A DNA stretch of 64,000 bases from Amycolatopsis circi (GCF_003385235.1 NZ_PQIA01000010.1:1-64000), one strand, 5' to 3'. Numbered from the stretch's first letter, positions 36,471 to 49,676 are shown. The notes: generated by a model not told the origin, from the letters alone. A program made the numbers and translations.

Positions 36471-37865
36471 TCACTCGCTTCCGTCGGTGCTGCGGGCGAT
36501 CGCCGCCAGGGGCACGCTCAGCCAGTCCGGCCGGTTCGCGTGCTCGTAGGCGACCTCGTACACCGCTTTGTCCAGTTCAAAGGCGCGGAGCAGGCCCGCG
36601 TGCGCCCGCGGGTCGCCGACCGGGCTGCCGGCGCGGGCGTACCCGGCGCAGAACGCGGCGCGGTTGCGCCGGGCCCATTCCATCGCGTGCCGGGTCACGT
36701 CCGCGTTCTCGGGCTGCCCGACGAGCCGCTGGTGCGCCGCGTAGTCGAACGACCGGAGCATGCCCGCGACGTCGCGCAGCGGCGAGCGCAGCGCGTGCCG
36801 CTCCGCGACCGGGGCGGCCGGTTCGCCTTCGAAGTCCAGCAACAGCCATCCGTTGACGGTACGCAGCACCTGGCCCAAGTGCAGATCGCCGTGGATGTAC
36901 TGCATGACGATCGGCGATTCGTGCGCGCGCACCGTTTCGAACGCTTCGCGCAGCGCGGGCGCGTGCACCGCCAGCTCCGGGACCATTTCGGACACCTGGT
37001 CGAGGCGCTCGGTCATCGCGCGCACCGTGCGGTCCAGCTCGTCGCTGTCCGCGGGCTCGGTGCCGAGCGCGGTCGCCAGGTCCGCGTGCACCTCGGCCAC
37101 CGCGGCGCCGAGCCGCTCGGCCTCGCCGGCGAAGTCGCCGCCCGCCTCGGCCGCGGCCTGGTCCGGATCGGCCAGCAGGTCCCGCACGCTCGTGGTCGCC
37201 ATCGCCCAGCCGTCGACCGCGTCCGGCAGGAACTCCTGCAGCATCCCCATCGTCGCGGGTTCGTCGTGCAGTTCGCCGGAGATCGAGCCGACCACGCGGG
37301 CGATGTGCTTGCAGCCCGCGTCCTGCAGCGCGCGGTGCAGCAGCAGGTCCTTGTTCATCCCCGTGCTGAGCTTGCGGAACAGCTTGAGGATGTACTGCCC
37401 GCCGTACACCAGCGACGTGTTGCTCTGCTCCGCGGTGATCGGCCGCGAGCGCAGCCCGGGTTCGAGCGTCGCGTCCGGCTCCGCGGCGAACCGCAGCGGC
37501 CCGACGGACTCGCCCGCCGCCATCCGGTCGAGCAGCCCGGCGGTGAGGTCCGCGTCGCCGCTCGCCTCGTAGAACCGCTCGCCGAGCAGCGCGGTCGACG
37601 CCACCTCGGGAATCCCGGACCGGCGGCCGACCAGCAGCTGGTACGGCTCGGTGCGGTCGCCCTGCACCACGTCGACGACCGCGTGCACCAGCAGCGGATC
37701 CGGGCCCGCCAGCGCGGTGAGCCCGACCGGGCGGACCTCGTCGATCGGCCGGTCCTTGCCCGCGAACCAGCGCTGCGCGGGCAGCCAGTCCGGCAGCAGG
37801 GCGGTCAGCGCGCGGGACAGCTCGGGCAGTTCGGGCGGGGGACCGTGGTGCGACAGCGGACTCAC
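36471..37865 (-). CDS. mak: Maltokinase (Mak/Pep2)
   Basis: A 464-residue kinase of the aminoglycoside phosphotransferase-like fold that makes maltose-1-phosphate from maltose and ATP. The catalytic loop MQYIHGDLHLGQVLRT lies near residue 325 and LLLDFEGEPAAP near 347 (metal-binding Asp). The N-terminus has LPAQRWFAGKDRPI, typical of maltokinases. It supplies the donor for GlgE. GTG start one base after the treS stop, so co-translated; in some relatives the two are fused. Confidence 0.95.
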   Translation of the reverse strand: MSPLSHHGPPPELPELSRALTALLPDWLPAQRWFAGKDRPIDEVRPVGLTALAGPDPLLVHAVVDVVQGDRTEPYQLLVGRRSGIPEVASTALLGERFYEASGDADLTAGLLDRMAAGESVGPLRFAAEPDATLEPGLRSRPITAEQSNTSLVYGGQYILKLFRKLSTGMNKDLLLHRALQDAGCKHIARVVGSISGELHDEPATMGMLQEFLPDAVDGWAMATTSVRDLLADPDQAAAEAGGDFAGEAERLGAAVAEVHADLATALGTEPADSDELDRTVRAMTERLDQVSEMVPELAVHAPALREAFETVRAHESPIVMQYIHGDLHLGQVLRTVNGWLLLDFEGEPAAPVAERHALRSPLRDVAGMLRSFDYAAHQRLVGQPENADVTRHAMEWARRNRAAFCAGYARAGSPVGDPRAHAGLLRAFELDKAVYEVAYEHANRPDWLSVPLAAIARSTDGSE

Positions 37866-37866
37866 C

Positions 37867-39660
<1,794 letters not shown>

Positions 39661-39694
39661 CCGTTCCACCTTGTCGTCAGTGCCTGTGCTGAAT

Positions 39695-39728
39695 AGCGGT
39701 TATCCCGAACGGACCCGGGATAACCGCT
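39695..39728. repeat. Hairpin between glgE and treS
   Basis: AGCGGTTATCCC and GGGATAACCGCT pair around ten bases (CGAACGGACCC region). It lies inside the operon, 32 bases after the glgE stop, so it may reduce read-through or stabilise the upstream mRNA rather than fully terminate. Confidence 0.65.
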
Positions 39729-39759
39729 CAGGGGGTTTCTTGTCCGGCGACCTGTCGGG

Positions 39760-41739
<1,980 letters not shown>

Positions 41740-42126
41740 GGCAATGCCCCTTTTTCACGGTGGGTGGGAGGGTGGTCGGAGTGTGCTTCCGCGAGCACGG
41801 TCAGTGTGCCTGATTCCTCCAAAGCCGTTGACAGCGGGGCCTTTTTCTGCAATTCCCGCCACCCGGTCGGGCGAAACGCGCCCATTCGGCGGAACTCCCG
41901 GACGCATTCCCGTCTCCCGCCCGCAACACGAGCGCCGAATTGCGTTAACAATCGGCGGCGCGTTCCGGTGATTACCCGCGAGTATCGGTGCGGGTCCGCC
42001 GTCGAGGTTTTCTTCGCGGTGGTGGTGTTCGGCTGAGGCCAGGATGCCGCATGGCGCCCCGGACAATCACGTTGAGCGTCCGGACTTCTCGGACTCGGTC
42101 TTCGTTGACTCGGTACGGCCGCCGAC
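41740..42126. other. Intergenic region upstream of glgE, 387 bases
   Basis: No gene. It should contain the glgE operon promoter and the end of the glgX transcript. The sequence near 41940-41970 (TTGCGTTAACAATC) is relatively AT-rich. No clear palindrome. Confidence 0.5.
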
Positions 42127-44271
42127 TTACAGCTGCGGGATCTCTACCGTGTCCCGCGGCGCGCGCAGCAACAGCAGCGACCGCGCCTCGACCGTGATCC
42201 GCGCCTTCGGCTCCAGCACGCCGGGGTGCGCCGGAGTGCCGTCCGCGGTGCTCGTGTCCAAAGTGGGCTTGAAAGTCTCGCCGTACTCCGGGCCGGGCAG
42301 CACGATCTCGGCCGGCTCGGCACCCGCGTGCAGCACCAGCAGCCACGAATGGTCGGTGACGAGGGCACCCTCGCGGTTGCGCGCCTGGCTGTTCGACCCG
42401 TCGACCCACATGCAGAGCGTGCGGCGGTCCTCGTCGAACCAGTCGATCTCGTCGAACTCCTCGCCGTCCGGGCGGAACCACACGAGGTCGGGCTTGCCGG
42501 TGACCGTCGTGCGGCCCTCGAAGAACTCCGGCTGCCGCAGCGCCGGGCTGTGCGCGCGCAGCCGGATCACGCGGCGGGCGAAGTCGAGCATCGGCTCCGA
42601 CGCCTCGGTCGGGGTCCAGTCGACCCACGACGTTTCGTCGTCGAGGCAGTAGGCGTTGTTGTTGCCGTGCTGGGTCCGCCACATCTCGTCGCCCGCGGTG
42701 AACATCGGCGTTCCGGTGGACAGCAGCAGCGTCGCGAACAGGTTGCGGGCCTGGCGGGTGCGCAGCGCGACGATCGCCGCGTCGTCGGTCTCGCCCTCCG
42801 CGCCGTGGTTCCACGAGCGGTTGTCGTTCGTGCCGTCGCGGTTGTCCTCGCCGTTGGCCTCGTTGTGCTTTTCGTTGTAGGACACCAGGTCCCGCAGCGT
42901 GAAGCCGTCGTGCGCGGTGACGAAGTTGACCGACTGCCACGGGCGGCGCAGGTTGTGGTCGTACAGATCGGACGAGCCGGACAGCCGGTACGCGAGGTCT
43001 CGCACGCCGGTCGCTCCGCGCCAGAAATCGCGGACGGTGTCGCGGTACCGGCCGTTCCACTCGGCCCACTGCGCGCCGAAATCGCCGACGCGGTAGCCCT
43101 CGCCGGTCGCGTCCCACGGTTCGGCGATCAGCTTGCAGCGCGACAGGACCGGGTCGGTCGTGATCGCGGTGAGCATCATGGACTCGCGGTCGAACATCTC
43201 GCCGCGCGGGCGGCCGAGCGTGCTCGCCAGGTCGAAGCGGAAGCCGTCGACGCCCATCTCCTGCGTCCAGTACCGCAGCGAATCGGTGACGAGCCGGACG
43301 ACCGTCGGCGAACCGGCGTCGAGGGTGTTGCCGCAGCCGGTCAGGTCGGCCATGTGGCCGCGGCGGGTGTGCAGGTAGTACGCCGGGGCGTCGAGGCCGC
43401 GCAGCGAGAGCGTCGGGCCGTCCGGGCCGCCTTCGCAAGTGTGGTTGAAGACGACGTCGAGCAGCACCTCGATGCCGGCCGCGTGCAGGGCCGCCACCAT
43501 CGTGCGGAATTCCTCGACCTCGCGGCCCGGCTCGCTCGCGTACCCGGCGTGCGGCGCGAAGTAGCCCAGCGGCGAGTAGCCCCAGTAGTTGTGCCGTCCC
43601 GAGCGGATCAGCGCGGGCTCGTCGGCGAACGCGTGCACCGGCAGCAGTTCGACGGTCGTCACGCCGAGCCGGGTCAGGTGCTCGATCGCGACCGGGTGCG
43701 CGAGGCCGAGGTACGTGCCGCGCAGCGCCTCCGGGATGAACGGATGCTGCTGGGTGAACCCCTTCACGTGCAGTTCGCAGATCACCGACTCCTCGAACGG
43801 CACCTCGGGTTTGCCCCCGGTGTCCTGCCCGCCCGGCGAGGCGACGACCGACAGCGGCACGGCGCCCAGCGAGTCCACAGTGGACATCGGACCGCGCTCG
43901 GGGTCGCCGGTGAAGCCCTGCGCGGCGTGCAGGCTGGCGAGCCTCCCGTCGATCCGGCGCGCGTACGGGTCGACGAGGAGCTTGGCCGGATTGCAGCGGT
44001 AGCCGTGGGCCGGGTCGTACGGGCCGTGCACGCGGTAGCCGTAGCGCTGCCCGACCGTGACGCCCGGGACGAGGCCGTGCCAGACGCCGAACGTGCGTTC
44101 GGTCAGCTCGATCCGCCGCTCGGAGCCGTCGTCGCCGATGAGGCACACCTCGACCGCGTCGGCGACGGCGGACGTCACCGCGAACCGGACGCCGCCTGCC
44201 TCCGGGTGGGCGCCGAGCGGGAACGGACGTCCGGCGAGGACCTGGTTGTCGGATGCGGGTCGCTGTGCCAT
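42127..44271 (-). CDS. glgX: Glycogen debranching protein GlgX (first of two)
   Basis: A 714-residue GH13_11 isoamylase-type enzyme that hydrolyses alpha-1,6 branches. N-terminal early-set domain (GVRFAVTSAVADAVEVCLIG). Catalytic residues in GVDGFRFDLASTLGR, LIAEPWDATGEG and TAHDGFTLRDLVSYNEKHN. Alone on its transcript, preceded by a LacI-type palindrome. Compared with the copy at 49673 it has a longer sugar-binding insert (SLHAAQGFTGDPERG) in the N-domain, so the two may differ in chain-length preference. ATG 44271, weak ribosome site. Confidence 0.95.
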   Translation of the reverse strand: MAQRPASDNQVLAGRPFPLGAHPEAGGVRFAVTSAVADAVEVCLIGDDGSERRIELTERTFGVWHGLVPGVTVGQRYGYRVHGPYDPAHGYRCNPAKLLVDPYARRIDGRLASLHAAQGFTGDPERGPMSTVDSLGAVPLSVVASPGGQDTGGKPEVPFEESVICELHVKGFTQQHPFIPEALRGTYLGLAHPVAIEHLTRLGVTTVELLPVHAFADEPALIRSGRHNYWGYSPLGYFAPHAGYASEPGREVEEFRTMVAALHAAGIEVLLDVVFNHTCEGGPDGPTLSLRGLDAPAYYLHTRRGHMADLTGCGNTLDAGSPTVVRLVTDSLRYWTQEMGVDGFRFDLASTLGRPRGEMFDRESMMLTAITTDPVLSRCKLIAEPWDATGEGYRVGDFGAQWAEWNGRYRDTVRDFWRGATGVRDLAYRLSGSSDLYDHNLRRPWQSVNFVTAHDGFTLRDLVSYNEKHNEANGEDNRDGTNDNRSWNHGAEGETDDAAIVALRTRQARNLFATLLLSTGTPMFTAGDEMWRTQHGNNNAYCLDDETSWVDWTPTEASEPMLDFARRVIRLRAHSPALRQPEFFEGRTTVTGKPDLVWFRPDGEEFDEIDWFDEDRRTLCMWVDGSNSQARNREGALVTDHSWLLVLHAGAEPAEIVLPGPEYGETFKPTLDTSTADGTPAHPGVLEPKARITVEARSLLLLRAPRDTVEIPQL

Positions 44272-44393
44272 GCGCCGATCTTTTCAAACCCGGGGCGGCG
44301 GCGGGCTCCGGCGCTTGGCTGAACTTGCCCGGAGCAGGGGTAATGACCAGGGGTGATGGCGGCTCCGGGCCGAGGTCAGGCCGGGCGCGCCCC

Positions 44394-44407
44394 CGAAAGC
44401 GCTTTCG
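44394..44407. promoter_or_regulatory. LacI-family operator candidate for glgX
   Basis: CGAAAGCGCTTTCG is a perfect 14-base palindrome with the central CG of LacI/MalR-type operators (G-x-AA-x-CG-x-TT-x-C). It lies 123 bases upstream of glgX. No LacI-family gene is in the window. Confidence 0.6.
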
Positions 44408-44563
44408 ACGGCGAGACTGTCCTCGTACACGTGGCGCTGCGAGATCAGCCCGTCCCTGCCGGTCAGCCTCAGCGCGAAGGCCGTCGCGAAGCCTTGCCGG
44501 TAGCTCTGACCTGCTGAAAGCTGACTCCGAAGAGGTCCGCACCCGCACCCACGCACCCCCAAC

Positions 44564-44656
44564 GCGGGATCGCGTCGGCGTCTGACGGAGCTGCGTGCAC
44601 GGCCCCCCGGGCCGGGTACGCAGCTCCGTCAGACGCCGACCTAAAGGCGATCCCGC
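44564..44656. repeat. Long nested palindrome upstream of the WYL regulator
   Basis: Inner perfect 23-base arms at 44574-44596 and 44618-44640 (GTCGGCGTCTGACGGAGC... mirrored) are enclosed by outer ten-base arms GCGGGATCGC (44564-44573) and GCGATCCCGC (44647-44656). The whole structure could fold as a 93-base hairpin ending 38 bases before the regulator start. Confidence 0.85.
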
Positions 44657-44693
44657 CCGCGCCGACGAAGTCGGCGCCAAAGACACTATCCCT

Positions 44694-45671
44694 ATGCGTG
44701 CGAGCCGGCTCGTCTCCATCCTGTTGCTGCTGCAGGCCCGCCAGCCTAGGACCGCGGACGACCTGGCCGCCCGGCTGGAGGTGACCCCGCGCACCATCTA
44801 CCGCGACATCGAAGCTCTCAGCGCGGCCGGGATCCCGGTGTACGGCGAGCCCGGCCACGACGGCGGATACCGGCTGGTCGACGGGTACCGCACCCAGCTG
44901 ACCGGCCTGACCAGGCAGGAGGCCGAAGCGCTCTTCCTCACCGGCCTGCCCGCCGCGGCTTCCGGGCTCGGTCTCGGGCCGGTCGTCGCGAACACGGAGC
45001 GCAAGCTGCTGGCCGCGCTGCCCGCCGAACTGCGGTCCCACGCCGACCGGGTCCGCGAGCGGTTCCATTTGGACGCGGCGTCCTGGTACCACGGCGCCGA
45101 CGCCACGCCGCAGTTGCCGACGGTATCGGACGCGGTGTGGCAGCAACGTCGCGTCCGGATCCGGTATCAGCGCTGGACCGCGCCGCACGAAGCGACGCGG
45201 CCCGTCGAGCCGCACGGCGTGGTGCTCAAGGCCGGTCAGTGGTACCTGGTCGCGCGGCGTTCCGGGGAGTTCCGGACTTACCGGGTGGCGCGGATCGTCG
45301 AGGCGGCGCTGCTGGAGGAGACCTTCGAGCGGGCCGAAGACTTCGATCTGGGCCGCTACTGGGCGGACTACCTGGAGGACTTCGACGCTCGACGGCACCA
45401 GGGCGCGGCGGTGCTGCGGCTGTCGCCGGAGGGAATGCGGCTGCTGTCCCAGCTCGCCGAACCGGCCATCGCCCGCGCAGCAGAGGGCGGCATGGTCGAA
45501 GCGGACGGCTGGACCCGCGTGGTCGTTCCGATCGAGCAGCCCGGCCAAGCCGTCCATGATCTTCTGCGGCTTGGCCCGTTGGCGGAAGTCGTTGAGCCGC
45601 AACAGCTTCGCGACCGGCTGGCCGAGGCGCTGACGGCGATGCTCCGCCGCTACCCCGAGGTCAGCGGGTAG
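44694..45671 (+). CDS. WYL-domain transcriptional regulator (DeoR-type HTH)
   Basis: A 325-residue regulator. Residues 1-60: SRLVSILLLLQARQPRTADD then LEVTPRTIYRDIEALSAAG, a winged helix. The WYL domain follows at about 130-230 (VRIRYQRW, AGQWYLVARRSGEFRTYRVARI), and a C-terminal extension (WADYLEDFDARR) at 220 onward. No ribosome site is visible before ATG 44694, so translation may be leaderless. It is divergent from glgX and its 3' end overlaps convergent treZ by 11 bases. Whether it controls the glucan genes is unknown. Confidence 0.88.
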   Translation: MRASRLVSILLLLQARQPRTADDLAARLEVTPRTIYRDIEALSAAGIPVYGEPGHDGGYRLVDGYRTQLTGLTRQEAEALFLTGLPAAASGLGLGPVVANTERKLLAALPAELRSHADRVRERFHLDAASWYHGADATPQLPTVSDAVWQQRRVRIRYQRWTAPHEATRPVEPHGVVLKAGQWYLVARRSGEFRTYRVARIVEAALLEETFERAEDFDLGRYWADYLEDFDARRHQGAAVLRLSPEGMRLLSQLAEPAIARAAEGGMVEADGWTRVVVPIEQPGQAVHDLLRLGPLAEVVEPQQLRDRLAEALTAMLRRYPEVSG

Positions 45672-47409
45672 CGACCAGCACGAACGACTCCGCGGGCAAC
45701 ACCGTCGCGTCGCCGCCGACCTCGGGATTCCCCCACGAAGCCAGCACCTCCCCCGCCACCGGAAGCTCGGCCGGCTTCGCCCCGAAGTTGCACGCCAGCC
45801 GCAGGCCGCCGCGGTGCAGGATCAGCCACGCATCGTCCGGCGCGGTCTCCACGACCACCCGGTCCAGCCTCGGGTCGGCCAGCTCCGGGTGTTCCCGGCG
45901 AAGGCGGATCAGCGTCCGGTACAGGCCGAGGATCTCCCGGTGGCCCGGTTTGCCCGGTTCCGACCAGTCGAGCCGCGAGCGGGCGACGGTGGCCGGGTCC
46001 ATCGGGTCCGGGACGTCCGTTTCGCCCCAGCCGTGGCGACCGAACTCGCGACGCCTGCCGGTGCGGACGGCCTCGGCCAGTTCCGGGTCCGGGAACGACG
46101 CGAAGAACTGCCACGGCGTCTCCGCGGCCCACTCCTCGCCCATGAACAGCATCGGCGTGAACGGCGAGCAGAACACCACCGCGGCACCGCAGGCCAGCAG
46201 GCCGGGCGACACGGTCGCGGACAGCCGGTCGCCCGTCGCGCGGTTGCCGATCTGGTCGTGGTCCTGCAGGTAGGCCAGGAACCGGTGCCCGGGGGTGACG
46301 CGCCGGTCGAGCGGGCGGCCGTGCGTGCGGGAGCGGAACGACGACCAGGTCCCGGCGTGGAAGAACGCCTCCCGCAGGGTCTTGGCCAGCGCGCCGGGCT
46401 CAGCGAAGTCGGTGTAGTAGCCGGTGGTTTCGCCGGTGAGCCGGACGTGCAGCGCGTGATGCAGGTCGTCGGACCACTGCGCGTGCAGGCCGTAGCCGCC
46501 AGCGTCACGGGTGGTGACGAGCTTCGGGTCGTTCTGATCGGATTCGGCGATCAAGGTCAGCGGTCGGTTCAGGGCCGCCGAGAGCGCCTCGACCTCGGTG
46601 GCCAGTTCCTCCAGCAGATGCACGGCGCGTTTGTCGACCAGGGCATGCACAGCGTCCAGGCGCAGGCCGTCGAGGTGGAAATCGCGCAGCCAGCCCAGAG
46701 CGTTGTCGAGGACGTAGCGGCGGACTTCGTCGGAACCGGGGCCGTCGAGGTTCAGCCCGGCGCCCCAGTCGGTGCTGCCGGCGAAGTACGGGCCGAACCG
46801 GTCGAGGTAGGCGCCGGACGGGCCGAGGTGGTTGTAGACGACGTCGAGCACCACGGCGAGCCCGCGTGCGTGACAGGCGTCGACCAGGCGTTTCAGCCCG
46901 TCGGGACCGCCGTACGGTTCGTGCGCCGCGCCCCACAGCACTCCGTCGTAACCCCAGCCCGCGGTGCCGTCGAAGGAGTTCACCGGCAGCAGTTCGACGT
47001 GCGTGACGCCGAGGTCGACCAAGTGCCCGAGCCGGTCGATGACCGCGTCGAACGTGCCTGCCTCGGTGAAGGTGCCGACATGCAGCTCGTAGACCACCCC
47101 GCCGGGCAGCTGCCGTCCGGTCCACGACTGGTCGGTCCACTCGAACGCCGAATGGTCGTAGACGCGCGACGCTTCGTGCACGCCGTTCGGCTGGCGCAGC
47201 GAGCGCGGGTCCGGCAGCGGACGGTCGTCGTCGCCGAGCAGGAAGGCGTAGTCGGTGCCGGTGACGTCGGCCTGCCACCAGCCGTCGGCGGCAGGGGCCA
47301 TCTCGTGGGTGACGCCGTCTACATGGATGCGGACGCGTTCGGCAGAGGGGGCCCATACGGTGAAACCTCGTGAGTGTTTATCCCGGTTAGAACCGGCATT
47401 GCCACTCAC
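45661..47409 (-). CDS. treZ: Malto-oligosyltrehalose trehalohydrolase TreZ
   Basis: A 582-residue GH13 enzyme releasing trehalose from maltooligosyl-trehalose. Core motifs: FTVWAPSAERVRIHVDG near residue 16, GGVVYELHVGTFT, GWGYDGVLWGAAHEPYGG, DGLRLDAVHALVD (nucleophile), LIAESDQND (acid/base) and LQDHDQIGNRA. The only in-frame start upstream of the domain is GTG 47409, whose GTGA overlaps the treY stop. This start lies inside a palindromic repeat, so the first ~14 codons (VSGNAGSNRDKHSR) come from the repeat element. Last gene of treX-treY-treZ. Confidence 0.95.
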   Translation of the reverse strand: MSGNAGSNRDKHSRGFTVWAPSAERVRIHVDGVTHEMAPAADGWWQADVTGTDYAFLLGDDDRPLPDPRSLRQPNGVHEASRVYDHSAFEWTDQSWTGRQLPGGVVYELHVGTFTEAGTFDAVIDRLGHLVDLGVTHVELLPVNSFDGTAGWGYDGVLWGAAHEPYGGPDGLKRLVDACHARGLAVVLDVVYNHLGPSGAYLDRFGPYFAGSTDWGAGLNLDGPGSDEVRRYVLDNALGWLRDFHLDGLRLDAVHALVDKRAVHLLEELATEVEALSAALNRPLTLIAESDQNDPKLVTTRDAGGYGLHAQWSDDLHHALHVRLTGETTGYYTDFAEPGALAKTLREAFFHAGTWSSFRSRTHGRPLDRRVTPGHRFLAYLQDHDQIGNRATGDRLSATVSPGLLACGAAVVFCSPFTPMLFMGEEWAAETPWQFFASFPDPELAEAVRTGRRREFGRHGWGETDVPDPMDPATVARSRLDWSEPGKPGHREILGLYRTLIRLRREHPELADPRLDRVVVETAPDDAWLILHRGGLRLACNFGAKPAELPVAGEVLASWGNPEVGGDATVLPAESFVLVATR

Positions 47410-47412
47410 GAG
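47367..47412. repeat. Palindromic repeat, GGTTCTAACC-core family (copy 4), at the treY/treZ junction
   Basis: Outer arms CTCGTGAGTG and CACTCACGAG with centre CCCGGTTAGAACCGGC. It covers the treY stop, the treZ start and the first codons of treZ, in frame, with no loss of coupling. Confidence 0.85.
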
Positions 47413-49676
47413 CGCACCAGCAAAGCCACGGGGTACCTCCGGAAAAGTTCGGCGGCCAGCGGTTTGTCGCCTACTCCGCGACCAGTCAGCACGTCGGTCC
47501 ACTCTCCAGCGCGCAGCGGCAAAACGGTGTCGCGCCAGCCGCCCGCGCGGTCCAGCCCCAGCGACAGCCGCGTGACCGCCACGGTCAGGTCAGCACCGCG
47601 TTCGAAGGCCAGAAGGTGTTCTGCCGCAACGCCTTCCGCGTGCAACGGCCGGTACCCGGTGAAGAGTTCCGGCCGGTCTCGGCGCAGGGTCAGCGCGCGG
47701 TGCACCACCAGCAGTTTCGCCGCGCCGGTCTCGTCGATCTCCGGAGCCTCGCCAGCCTGGATGCGTTCGAGCAGGGAGCGCCGGACGTCGTAGTCGACCT
47801 CGCGGCGGTTGTCCGGGTCGACCAGCGAGCAGTCCCACAGCTCGGTGCCCTGGTAGACGTCCGGCACGCCGGGCCCGGCCAGCTGCACCAGCTTCTGCCC
47901 CAGCGAATTCGCCCAGCCCGCGCCGCGCACGCGCTTGACGAAACACTCGACGTCCGCCGCCAAGTCAGCGTCGCCGAGCACTGCGGACGGCCACTCGGCG
48001 ACGGAGCGCTCGAACTCCTCGTCGTGGTCCGTCCAGGAGGTGCGGAGTTTCGCTTCCTTCGCGGCCTTGTCGAGGTAGTCGCGCAACCGTTCCGGCGAGA
48101 TCGGCCACGCACCCACCAGCGTCTGCCACGCCAGGAGATTCAGCGCGGGCTCGTCGATCCCGCGCGCGGCGGTCCAGCGGCGCACCGCGACGGCGAACTC
48201 GTCCGCGACCTCCGACAGCGCGGCCATCCGGGCGCGGGTGTCCTCGGACCGCTTCGTGTCGTGAGTGGTCAGCGTGGTCATCGTGGCCGGGGCCGCGGCC
48301 GCCCGCCCCGCGGCCAGCGTGTGGAATTCCCCGGTGCTCAAGCCGAATCGGTCCGGGTTGCCGCCGACCTCGTTCAGCGCGGCGAACCGGGTGAACCGGT
48401 AGAACGTCGTGTCCTCGGTGCCCTTCGCGACGACCATGCCGGACGTCTGCTGGATCCGGGTCGCCAGCTCGCCGTCCGGCGCGCCGCGCACCTGGCTGTC
48501 CAGCGCGTCGAGCGCCGGGGCCAGTTCGGGCCGCCGCTTGCGCGCCCGTGCGACGGCGGTCGCCCAATGCCCGGAGCCTTCGGGGAGATAGGAACGGTAG
48601 ACCGGGAACGCGATCATCACCTCGGCCACGGCAGCGCGGGCCGCGTCGGCATCGACGCCTTGAAGCAGCGCGGCGATCCGGTGCACCTCGGCGACCAGGA
48701 TCCCGTCGGTCACCAAGCGCCGCGCGCGCTCCTCGACCGCGTGGTAGTCGGTGCGCACGCCTTGCTCGGCGGCAAGCCGGGTGAACACCGAGCCGGCGGC
48801 CGGGTCCACGAAGACGCCGGTGATCTCGCGCAGCGCGTCGTACCCGGTGGTCCCGTCGACCGGCCAGCTCTGCGGCAGCGCCTCGCCCGGGTGCAGGATC
48901 TTCTCCGCCACCAGCCACGCCCCGGGCGCGCCCTCGCGGAGCCGCCGGAAGTAGCCGCCGGGGTCGGCGAGCCCGTCCGGATGGTCCACGCGCAGGCCGG
49001 TGACGTCGCCGTCGGACACCCAGCGCAGCACCTCGCCGTGCGTCTCGGCGAACACCTCCGGCCGCTCCACGGTGACCGCGGCCAGGTTCGTGATGTCGAA
49101 GAACCGCCGGTAGTTCAGCTCCCGGTTGCCGCGCCGCCAGCCGACCAGCTCGTAATGCTGGCGCGCGTGCACGTCGGCGGGCGTGCCGTCGCCGGTTCCG
49201 GGAGCGATCGGGAACCGATGGTCGTAGTAGACCAGCTCGTCACCCTCGACGGTCAGCTCGTCGCCGTCCTCGCCGAGGACTGGCAACAGCAACCGTCCAC
49301 GGCTCCAGTCGATGTCGAAGAACGGTGCGTACGGCGATTCCCGGCCGTTCCGCAGCACGTCCCACCACCACTGGTTCGCCTTCGGCACCTCGACGGACAT
49401 GTGGTTCGGCACGATGTCCACGACGAACCCGAGCCCGGCGTCCTTCAGCCGCGCGGACAACGCCTTTCGCGCTTCTTCGCCGCCCAATTCGCCCCGGGCA
49501 CGCGTCGGATCGGTGACGTCATAGCCATGCGTGGACCCGGGCGTCGCGTCGAGCATCGGCGATCCGTACAGCGCGCCGATGCCCAATTCGTGCAAGTAGT
49601 CCACGATCCCGGCGGCCTCCGCGAAGCCGAACTCCGGCCGCAGCTGCACCCGGTACGTCGAGGACGGCACGCTCAT
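47406..49676 (-). CDS. treY: Malto-oligosyltrehalose synthase TreY
   Basis: A 756-residue GH13 enzyme converting the reducing end of maltodextrin to a trehalose linkage. STYRVQLRPEFGFAEAAGIV at the start, LGIGALYGSPMLDATPGSTHGYDV, VVDIVPNHMSV, VTGLRVDHPDGLADP (nucleophile Asp near 225), WLVAEKILHPGE, and TLTTHDTKRSEDTRAR are all diagnostic. ATG 49676 overlaps the treX stop (ATGA). Length fits the family. Confidence 0.97.
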   Translation of the reverse strand: MSVPSSTYRVQLRPEFGFAEAAGIVDYLHELGIGALYGSPMLDATPGSTHGYDVTDPTRARGELGGEEARKALSARLKDAGLGFVVDIVPNHMSVEVPKANQWWWDVLRNGRESPYAPFFDIDWSRGRLLLPVLGEDGDELTVEGDELVYYDHRFPIAPGTGDGTPADVHARQHYELVGWRRGNRELNYRRFFDITNLAAVTVERPEVFAETHGEVLRWVSDGDVTGLRVDHPDGLADPGGYFRRLREGAPGAWLVAEKILHPGEALPQSWPVDGTTGYDALREITGVFVDPAAGSVFTRLAAEQGVRTDYHAVEERARRLVTDGILVAEVHRIAALLQGVDADAARAAVAEVMIAFPVYRSYLPEGSGHWATAVARARKRRPELAPALDALDSQVRGAPDGELATRIQQTSGMVVAKGTEDTTFYRFTRFAALNEVGGNPDRFGLSTGEFHTLAAGRAAAAPATMTTLTTHDTKRSEDTRARMAALSEVADEFAVAVRRWTAARGIDEPALNLLAWQTLVGAWPISPERLRDYLDKAAKEAKLRTSWTDHDEEFERSVAEWPSAVLGDADLAADVECFVKRVRGAGWANSLGQKLVQLAGPGVPDVYQGTELWDCSLVDPDNRREVDYDVRRSLLERIQAGEAPEIDETGAAKLLVVHRALTLRRDRPELFTGYRPLHAEGVAAEHLLAFERGADLTVAVTRLSLGLDRAGGWRDTVLPLRAGEWTDVLTGRGVGDKPLAAELFRRYPVALLVRS

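Larger units (their letters stand above)
44272..44693. other. Divergent promoter region of glgX and the WYL regulator
   Basis: 422 bases without a gene. It holds the 14-base palindrome at 44394-44407 and the long palindrome at 44564-44656. Confidence 0.6.
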
